From positions 1-35,682 of the forward strand of contig DRKU01000111.1 in assembly GCA_011051615.1 (NCBI GenBank): 35,682 nucleotides of DNA, given 5' to 3'. The translations under genes were made by a program, and so were the position numbers. The DNA is from Gammaproteobacteria bacterium (lineage in GTDB: Bacteria; Pseudomonadota; Gammaproteobacteria; CAMYNG01). Under the pieces are notes generated by a model, which did no database searches, had not been told where the DNA came from, and was given only the letters and a program-made list of their open reading frames with translations. Below are positions 30,036 through 35,682 of this stretch, one piece after another (positions within the stretch are counted from its first letter, which is position 1; the number at the start of each line of letters is the position of its first letter).

Positions 30036-30389
30036 TCAGGCCGTCACCAGGTCGGAACCTGCAATGTCCGCGTCGTGGCGCTGCAGCCAGCGGGCCGCCT
30101 CCGCGCGGGTATAGAAGCGCCCGTTGCGCACGAAGCCTGCCTCCACCTGCCTGGCCACGGCCATGACGTGGCCATCCGCACTGCGACGCACCACCAGTTC
30201 CGCGGGCAGGCCATCGAGGACATGCACCGGAGCCGGGCGGCCATCGGCATGGCAGGAGGGGTAGACCGTGCCCGTACGGGTATCTCGGTAGGCGGGCACA
30301 AAGCCGAGGTGCTGGTTTTCACGGCTGATACCGCCCGTCCCCATGTAATCGAGGGTCTGATCGGCCAACTTTCTGCGACTAAGGCTCAT
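30036..30389 (-). CDS. Hypothetical protein
   Basis: 117 aa ORF MSLSRRKLADQTLDYMGTGGISRENQHLGFVPAYRDTRTGTVYPSCHADGRPAPVHVLDGLPAEL... Confidence 0.7.
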   Translation of the reverse strand: MSLSRRKLADQTLDYMGTGGISRENQHLGFVPAYRDTRTGTVYPSCHADGRPAPVHVLDGLPAELVVRRSADGHVMAVARQVEAGFVRNGRFYTRAEAARWLQRHDADIAGSDLVTA

Positions 30390-30643
30390 ACGACTTGCTT
30401 CGGTGCCAGGGTGGTCCTGTACCAGTTAGCGGCCAGCCTCGGCGGGCCGCCATAATCTATCCGGGTTAGTGCGTATACCGTGCCCGGCGGCTACAACCAG
30501 GCCGGTTTCGTCGGCCGGGTCACAGTTTTATCCTCCCGGCACGATGGAGTTCACAATCCCGCCCCGCGGCCCTTTAAAAGTCCCCCGCGGAGACGATAAA
30601 CAGGTATCTGACACGACACACCCCCTGTCCTGGAGGTCCGGAT

Positions 30644-30787
30644 ATGATCACGTTCGTCTACGCCCTGTCGCTGGGTATCGCCTTTTTCGCCTTTGGCTAC
30701 TATCTGGGCAACCAGGTGGGTCGAACCGAACACATCCGGCGGCGCCTCGAGCGCGTACGCGTCAATCGCTTTCACCACCAGTCCTGA
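30644..30787 (+). CDS. 47-aa single-pass membrane peptide
   Basis: MITFVYALSLGIAFFAFGYYLGNQVGRTEHIRRRLERVRVNRFHHQS; GGAGG SD upstream, terminator downstream; below the ORF-track length cutoff. Confidence 0.7.
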   Translation: MITFVYALSLGIAFFAFGYYLGNQVGRTEHIRRRLERVRVNRFHHQS

Positions 30788-30845
30788 GGGATAGCCCGCC
30801 CGGCCATCGGGCAACCACAGGGCACACCCTCCTGTCACACCGCCG

Positions 30846-30869
30846 CGGGACCATCAGGTCCCGTTTTTT
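30846..30869 (+). terminator. Rho-independent terminator
   Basis: CGGGACCATCAGGTCCCG followed by TTTTTT, just after the 47-aa ORF. Confidence 0.85.
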
Positions 30870-30991
30870 GTTTCCCCCGTCCCGTCTCCTTCCGGTTTCA
30901 ACCGGAAAATCGCCTCCCGCGACCATCAGGGGACTGCAGTGCTTCCCTCAGCCCCCCTCACCATGGCAAAAATATAGGTCACAAAACGATT

Positions 30992-31024
30992 AATATCAAG
31001 TAGTTATAGCTATTACTTGATATT
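30992..31024. promoter_or_regulatory. AT-rich inverted repeat AATATCAAGTA-N11-TACTTGATATT
   Basis: Perfect 11-bp arms, about 50 bp upstream of the 51-aa ORF; followed by T-run. Confidence 0.5.
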
Positions 31025-31072
31025 TTTTATAAGAACAGCTATATAACTGCTTAAATACATGGGGGAATCATC

Positions 31073-31228
31073 ATGAATGTTGAATTGCCGACCTACGAGG
31101 TCCAGGAATTGAGCCTGGAGGAAGTCATGAGCCAGCTTGCGCCCCGGGACCAGTCCTCGGCCAACGACTCCCAGCTACATGACGCCCTGAATTTCGAAGA
31201 ACTGGCCCTGCTGCTGCAGGCCAGCTAA
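31073..31228 (+). CDS. 51-aa acidic peptide with internal repeat
   Basis: MNVELPTYEVQELSLEEVMSQLAPRDQSSANDSQLHDALNFEELALLLQAS; GGGGGAA SD-like sequence upstream, strong terminator 32 bp downstream; below the ORF-track cutoff. Confidence 0.65.
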   Translation: MNVELPTYEVQELSLEEVMSQLAPRDQSSANDSQLHDALNFEELALLLQAS

Positions 31229-31259
31229 CGGTAACGGTCTCTCTCCCTCCTGAGACCCT

Positions 31260-31293
31260 CCCGCAACGGGCGCATGCCCGTTGCGGGTTTTTT
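31260..31293 (+). terminator. Strong rho-independent terminator
   Basis: CCCGCAACGGGC-GCAT-GCCCGTTGCGGG (12-bp perfect stem) followed by TTTTTT. Confidence 0.92.
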
Positions 31294-31401
31294 ATGCCCG
31301 GGTGTGCGCCAGACAGGCACAGGCAAGACCCGCACACGACGGCTCCGTCTATTTCTGAGTAATTTACCTGGAAAAGGCGGGGTTCCCGGCCCCCACGGGC
31401 A

Positions 31402-31866
31402 TCAGGTACCGCGTCCGGAACTCTGCAGGGCCTGGATGAGCTGGTCTTCCATCTGGATGCGATCGGCGAGTACTTCGCCCAGCTTCGAGAGATCCTCGGC
31501 CAGACTGGCCAGATTGCTGCAATGGTCCTCGCAGTCGTACTCGTCGTTGAAATCGAGGATCCTGGTGGTGGTGGCGGCAATGCTGGGGTAGATGCGGTTG
31601 GCCACCTCGAGGACGGCCTTGCGCCGTTCCTTGCCTTCCTCGAAAAAACGATAGAGCTGGAAATGGGCGCTGGCGGTATAGTCCACCAGGGCTTCGCAGA
31701 ACTCCTGCAGGGCCAGCTGCACGTTTTCCTCGGCCTTGAAGGGCCGCATATCCACCAGCTGGTTGAGCAGCGTCAGGGTCTCGGTGCGGCTCTCCAGCAG
31801 CGTATGCAAATCGCCCAGTGATTTACCGCGTCGTTCGTCGCGTGCCTGATCTAACTGTACCGACAT
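31402..31866 (-). CDS. Rsd/AlgQ family sigma-70-binding regulator
   Basis: LTLLNQLVDMRPF...LQEFCEALVDYTASAHFQLYRFFEEGKERRKAVLEVANRIYPSIAATTTRILDFNDEYD...LGEVLADRIQMEDQLIQAL matches Rsd architecture. Confidence 0.88.
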   Translation of the reverse strand: MSVQLDQARDERRGKSLGDLHTLLESRTETLTLLNQLVDMRPFKAEENVQLALQEFCEALVDYTASAHFQLYRFFEEGKERRKAVLEVANRIYPSIAATTTRILDFNDEYDCEDHCSNLASLAEDLSKLGEVLADRIQMEDQLIQALQSSGRGT

Positions 31867-31964
31867 CCTGCCTCTCCCTTTGAACCACTTCCGGTTAAAT
31901 AGCGTCCCGATGAAGCCCCTTTATGCCCTATTTCGCCCCCGGAATTCAAGCCCGCCGCGCCGGC

Positions 31965-32885
31965 TCACGGCTCGGCGGACTCGGTGACCGTCTCCGACCG
32001 GCGCCGCCAGCTGCGCGCCAGCAGCTCCCATTCGAAGACCAGCAGACCGAACAGGATCAACGCCGCGCCAGCGAGGCGCTCACCGGGGATCACCTCGTCG
32101 GCAAGCAGGTAGCCCAGCAACAGGGCCAGCACCGGCGTGATCAAGGGAATCAGGGCCATGCGCCCGGCCTCCAGGTGCCGCAGGGCATAGAAGAACAGCA
32201 CGAAACCCAGCGCTGAACCAAACACACCGAGATAGACGATGGCACCGATGGCCCGTGGCGGTGGTGCCTCGGGCAGCACGCCACCCGCCAGCCACCAGGT
32301 GAGCAGCAGCGCCGGCGTGGAGACCAGCAGGCCGCCGGTGGTCCCGGTCACCGCCGGCAGACCCGCGCCAATGCCCTTGACCAGCACCATACTCATTGAA
32401 TGCAGGAAGGTGGCCAGCAGTACCGCTGCCATGCCCCACAGGGCCTGGGGTTCCAGGTGTGTGGCAAACAGATCGTGGCCGAAGACCACCACCAGGCCTG
32501 CGATCCCCAGCGCCACACCCAGCAGGCGCGGCAGGGTACCGATACGTTCGCCCAGCCACAGGGCGGCCATGACACCGGTGAAGATGGGTGTCATGCCGAA
32601 GATCACCGACACCAGACCGGAGGGAATGAACTGCGCGCCCCAGTAGACACTGGTCATGGCGCCGTAGATGGCCACGCCACTGGCAAGATAGGTCTGCACC
32701 GCCTTGCGATGCCACGGCAGGCGCCCGCGCAACAGGCGCAGCACGGCATAGCACAGCAACACGCCGATGAGCATGCGCGCACTGATGGCGAACAGGAATC
32801 CGATCCCCTCGCTGCTCCACTTGATCGCCAGGGGCGTGGTGGACCAGATCAGGATCACGCCGACAAAAGCCGCCGGTACAGACAT
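31965..32885 (-). CDS. EamA/DMT family transporter
   Basis: Ten-TM EamA duplication: FVGVILIWSTTPLAIKWSSEGIGFLFAISARMLIG ...; SD GGGAGG upstream of ATG at 32885. Confidence 0.95.
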   Translation of the reverse strand: MSVPAAFVGVILIWSTTPLAIKWSSEGIGFLFAISARMLIGVLLCYAVLRLLRGRLPWHRKAVQTYLASGVAIYGAMTSVYWGAQFIPSGLVSVIFGMTPIFTGVMAALWLGERIGTLPRLLGVALGIAGLVVVFGHDLFATHLEPQALWGMAAVLLATFLHSMSMVLVKGIGAGLPAVTGTTGGLLVSTPALLLTWWLAGGVLPEAPPPRAIGAIVYLGVFGSALGFVLFFYALRHLEAGRMALIPLITPVLALLLGYLLADEVIPGERLAGAALILFGLLVFEWELLARSWRRRSETVTESAEP

Positions 32886-32919
32886 GGTGAGAACCTCCCT
32901 TTGCGTCTGTCTGTGAGGC

Positions 32920-32952
32920 AAAAAGAAAGGCCGCAGTTTTTACCCTGCGGCC
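32920..32952 (-). terminator. Rho-independent terminator / candidate attenuator in leader of EamA gene
   Basis: Minus strand GGCCGCAG-GGTAAAAA-CTGCGGCC followed by TTTCTTTTT, 35 nt before the EamA ATG. Confidence 0.8.
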
Positions 32953-32994
32953 CTTCGGTGAATAAACCTGTTTAGCTGTTATTCAAACGCCAGT

Positions 32995-33087
32995 CTATTG
33001 CATCCTCCGGACACGCATGGGCATACGCACCGCCAGCCAGCGGTGCAGGGTGCTCATCGGTTTGGTCATGAAGTCTGCCTGTAACAT
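32995..33087 (-). CDS. Putative 30-aa leader ORF upstream of the EamA gene
   Basis: MLQADFMTKPMSTLHRWLAVRMPMRVRRMQ; starts just downstream of TTGACA (33119-33124), ends about 40 nt before the terminator. No strong SD seen. Confidence 0.35.
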   Translation of the reverse strand: MLQADFMTKPMSTLHRWLAVRMPMRVRRMQ

Positions 33088-33148
33088 GCGCACCAGTGTG
33101 CGCCGGGCGGGGGTGGACTGTCAACCGTACGTTTGTGCAAAGGTGAAC

Positions 33149-33379
33149 TCAGTCCGGCAGGACACGTTGCAGGGAACGAAAACGGTGCTCGGCATCAAAG
33201 GTGATGACGAACTCGCCGCTCACCCCCTCGTGAGTGACAAAGGGCCGCAGGTGTTCGGCCGGGAAGCGCACACGACGCCCGTCGTGGGCAACAACCGCCA
33301 CCTGGCGTGCCGTGCCCGTATAGAAGCGCAGGAAGTCCGCGGCGCTCAGGGCAAGAGAAAAACGCAGGGTCTGGCTCAT
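33149..33379 (-). CDS. DUF2835 family protein
   Basis: FSLALSAADFLRFYTGTARQVAVVAHDGRRVRFPAEHLRPFVTHEGVSGEFVITFDAEHRFRSLQRV. Confidence 0.93.
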   Translation of the reverse strand: MSQTLRFSLALSAADFLRFYTGTARQVAVVAHDGRRVRFPAEHLRPFVTHEGVSGEFVITFDAEHRFRSLQRVLPD

Positions 33380-33426
33380 GGACACAAGTATAGCCGGCGC
33401 GGCGTGCACGGTGCCGATGGACTACC

Positions 33427-34923
33427 ATGTGGGTTATGAGTCCCCGCCCCGCTCACGACGCCGTCCTCGCCATCGACCAGGGTGGCCACAGCACCCGTTG
33501 CCTCGCCTTCGATGCATGTGGTCGCCTGCTGGCAGAGCACCGCGAGGCGGTCAGTGAGACGCGCCCCGCGCCCGGCTTCGTGGAGCAGGATCCCGCGGCC
33601 CTGCTCGCCTCCCTGCATGCCACCGTCGATACCGTGTTCACCCAACTGGCCGAGCGAGACATCACGGTCTGCGCAGTGGGGCTGGCGACCCAACGCTCCA
33701 GCCTGTGCTGCTGGCACCGCGACACCGGTGCCGCCCTGAGCCCGGTGATCAGCTGGCAGGACACACGCAACCGCGAACTGTGCGATGCGCTACAGGCGCA
33801 CGCGGAGGACATCCACGCACGCACGGGGCTCATGCTCTCGCCCCACTACGGCGCGAGCAAGTTGCGCTGGCTGCTGGATCACCTGCCGTCGCTGGAAGCG
33901 GCCCACGCAGAGGGGAAACTGTGCGCCGGGCCTTTGGCCAGCTTCCTGCTCGCGCGGCTGCTGAGAAACACGCCCTGCGTGGCCGATCCCACCAATGCCG
34001 CGCGCACCCTGCTGCTCAATCGCGAGACGCTGGACTGGGACAGCCACCTGCTGGCACTCTTCAGGCTGTCCGCCGACATCCTGCCACGGGTGGTAAACAA
34101 TGTGGCAGACTTTGGCGCCCTGCCTGTGGGCCACGCAGACCTGCCACTGCGACTGTGTATCGGCGATCAATCGGCGGCGGTCTTCGCCTGGGGTGAACCA
34201 CGCACCGACACCGTATGCCTCAACATCGGCACCGGCGCCTTCGTGCTCCTGCCCTGTGACCGCGCACCCACCGACACCGACGGCCTGCTCAACAGCACCC
34301 TGGTGCGGACAGCGCACATTCACCTGCATGCGCTGGAAGGCACCATCAACGGAGCGGCCAGCGCACTGGACTGGCTGGCGGCGCGCCATGACACCGACAG
34401 CGGCAAGTTGATCGCGGCCCTGCCGGGCTGGCTCGCCGAGGCGACCAACCCGCCCCTGTTCCTCAACGGGATCTCGGGACTGGCCGCACCCTGGTGGCGG
34501 GCCGACTTCACATCACGCTTCGCAGGTAGTGGATCGGAAAGTTCGCTGGCAGGCGAGGCCGTCGCCGTGGTGGAGAGTATCGTCTTTCTTGCCTGGACCA
34601 TCATCCGGCGCATGCAGGCACTGGGACACGGCCCGCGTGCCATCCGCGTCAGCGGCGGACTCGGACGCCTCGATGGCCTGTGCCAGCGCCTCGCCGATCT
34701 CGGTGGCCTGCCAGTGACACGCCCCACTGAATGCGAAGCCACTGCGCGCGGCAGCGCCTGGCTGCTGTGGCAACACGGTCCGGGCGAACAGGCGCTGACA
34801 GAGACGGACTGGCGCATAACAGAGAGCACGGAGGAATTTATACCGCAGGAAAATCCGCCGCTACACGGGCGTTACCGGCGTTGGTCAATGGAGATGGACA
34901 AGGCGCTGGAAAATCCGGCCTGA
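33427..34923 (+). CDS. FGGY-family carbohydrate kinase (glycerol kinase-like)
   Basis: AVLAIDQGGHSTRCLAFD, VGLATQRSSLCCWHRDTGAALSPVISWQDTR, GDQSAAVFAWG, RVSGGLGRLDGLCQRLADL; alternative ATG at 33436. Confidence 0.92.
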   Translation: MWVMSPRPAHDAVLAIDQGGHSTRCLAFDACGRLLAEHREAVSETRPAPGFVEQDPAALLASLHATVDTVFTQLAERDITVCAVGLATQRSSLCCWHRDTGAALSPVISWQDTRNRELCDALQAHAEDIHARTGLMLSPHYGASKLRWLLDHLPSLEAAHAEGKLCAGPLASFLLARLLRNTPCVADPTNAARTLLLNRETLDWDSHLLALFRLSADILPRVVNNVADFGALPVGHADLPLRLCIGDQSAAVFAWGEPRTDTVCLNIGTGAFVLLPCDRAPTDTDGLLNSTLVRTAHIHLHALEGTINGAASALDWLAARHDTDSGKLIAALPGWLAEATNPPLFLNGISGLAAPWWRADFTSRFAGSGSESSLAGEAVAVVESIVFLAWTIIRRMQALGHGPRAIRVSGGLGRLDGLCQRLADLGGLPVTRPTECEATARGSAWLLWQHGPGEQALTETDWRITESTEEFIPQENPPLHGRYRRWSMEMDKALENPA

Positions 34924-34937
34924 TTGCCGGCAAAAAA

Positions 34938-35379
34938 TCAGCCTTCTTCATCCTTACGGTACGGGGGCGTAGTGTGTCCGTAGCGATGCGCCAGAACCGC
35001 CAGCGTAACAATGGCAATATACAAAGACATGCGCACCGGCAGCTTACCGGAGTCAAGATACATCGCAACCATGGCCAGCACTTCCAGGTAAATGAACAGA
35101 AGCAGCAGGTCCGCCAGACGCACCGTCCTGGCTTCTATCATGACCTTGATCTCGATACCAACGGCTATAGCTCCTATCATGGGGATTGAGTTATCAACCC
35201 CAATAACATGCCCACCAAGCACTAAACTTGCAATCTCCGTCACCTTTCCATCACCACAGCCTACATCCGGGATTCTTTCTGTCCAGGAAAGTGACAATTT
35301 ACCAACTAAGTTCCATGGCCCATTGTTGGGCTTTGAAATTTTTCTCATAATCTTCTGCATTCCAGTTATATGCACTCAT
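34938..35379 (-). pseudogene. Frameshifted methyltransferase 5' remnant fused in frame to C-terminal part of a PsiE-family protein
   Basis: Frame 1 from ATG 35379: MSAYNWNAEDYEKNFKAQQWAMELSW* (stop at 35299); frame 2 continues VGKLSLSWTERIPDVGCGDGKVTEIASLVLGGHVIGVDNSIPMIG then IAVGIEIKVMIEARTVRLADLLLLFIYLEVLAMVAMYLDSGKLPVRMSLYIAIVTLAVLAHRYGH (PsiE-like). Confidence 0.75.
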
Positions 35380-35391
35380 GCTTCTCTTTTC

Positions 35392-35466
35392 GCATAACGA
35401 TTGAAATAACCGGCGCGCGTTAGCGCGTCCGGTGCCGAAGGCGCGAAGTTGATTGACTTGTTATAA
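35392..35466 (-). other. attC-like integron recombination site
   Basis: Minus strand begins TTATAAC(AAGTCAATC...) and ends (...TTTCAATC)GTTATGC; ends are near-complementary, with internal CCGGACGCGC-TAAC-GCGCGCCGG hairpin; sits between two minus-strand short ORFs. Confidence 0.72.
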
Positions 35467-35482
35467 GGCGCCTTCTCCACTG

Positions 35483-35682
35483 CTAACCATTTCTATTCAT
35501 TTCTTTCGCTCGATCGTAGCAAGCACCGCACAACAACGTTACACCAGCAAACTCCTCAGACTCATCGGTCCATTCGCCGCCAGTACTATTTACTTTATCT
35601 TCGCAGGCATCACACCATGAATCTGGGCGGGCGTTTCCCGGTTCCGGCTCTGCGGACCAGAAGCCTCGTGGCTCACCATCGC
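35483..35682 (-). CDS. C-terminal 65 aa of a Cys-pair protein, 5' end outside window (integron cassette ORF)
   Basis: Minus-strand open frame: DGEPRGFWSAEPEPGNARPDSWCDACEDKVNSTGGEWTDESEEFAGVTLLCGACYDRAKEMNRNG*; stop 16 bp before the attC-like site. Confidence 0.7.
   Translation of the reverse strand, partial: DGEPRGFWSAEPEPGNARPDSWCDACEDKVNSTGGEWTDESEEFAGVTLLCGACYDRAKEMNRNG

Overview
35.7-kb GC-rich chromosomal window, probably from a gammaproteobacterium with sulfur metabolism (inference from gene content). Most of it is ordinary: a YeeE/YedE transporter, DUF488, a TlpA-type thioredoxin, a ParA-like ATPase, PilZ and HDOD signalling proteins, NadA, an MgtC/DUF4010 protein, an AEC transporter, a NUDIX hydrolase, DUF2333, DUF523, a MacAB-like exporter operon with two FtsX-type permeases and a TusA-like protein, MazG, a histidine kinase, IlvD, a Slt transglycosylase, Rsd/AlgQ, an EamA transporter, DUF2835 and an FGGY kinase. 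The most unusual parts are: (1) the right edge, which looks like the distal end of an integron cassette array on the minus strand (a truncated Cys-pair cassette ORF, an attC-like site, then a frameshifted methyltransferase remnant fused in frame to the C-terminal part of a PsiE-family protein); (2) a small membrane-anchored peptide with six [S/N]PCSL repeats, coupled by an ATGA overlap to a YeeE/YedE transporter; (3) a 51-aa acidic peptide with an internal helix-like repeat, its own strong terminator and an upstream AT-rich dyad; (4) a possible leader-ORF/attenuator upstream of the EamA gene; (5) two diverged paralogs of an uncharacterised protein about 8 kb apart. Function calls were made by eye from the sequence; no searches or folding were run.
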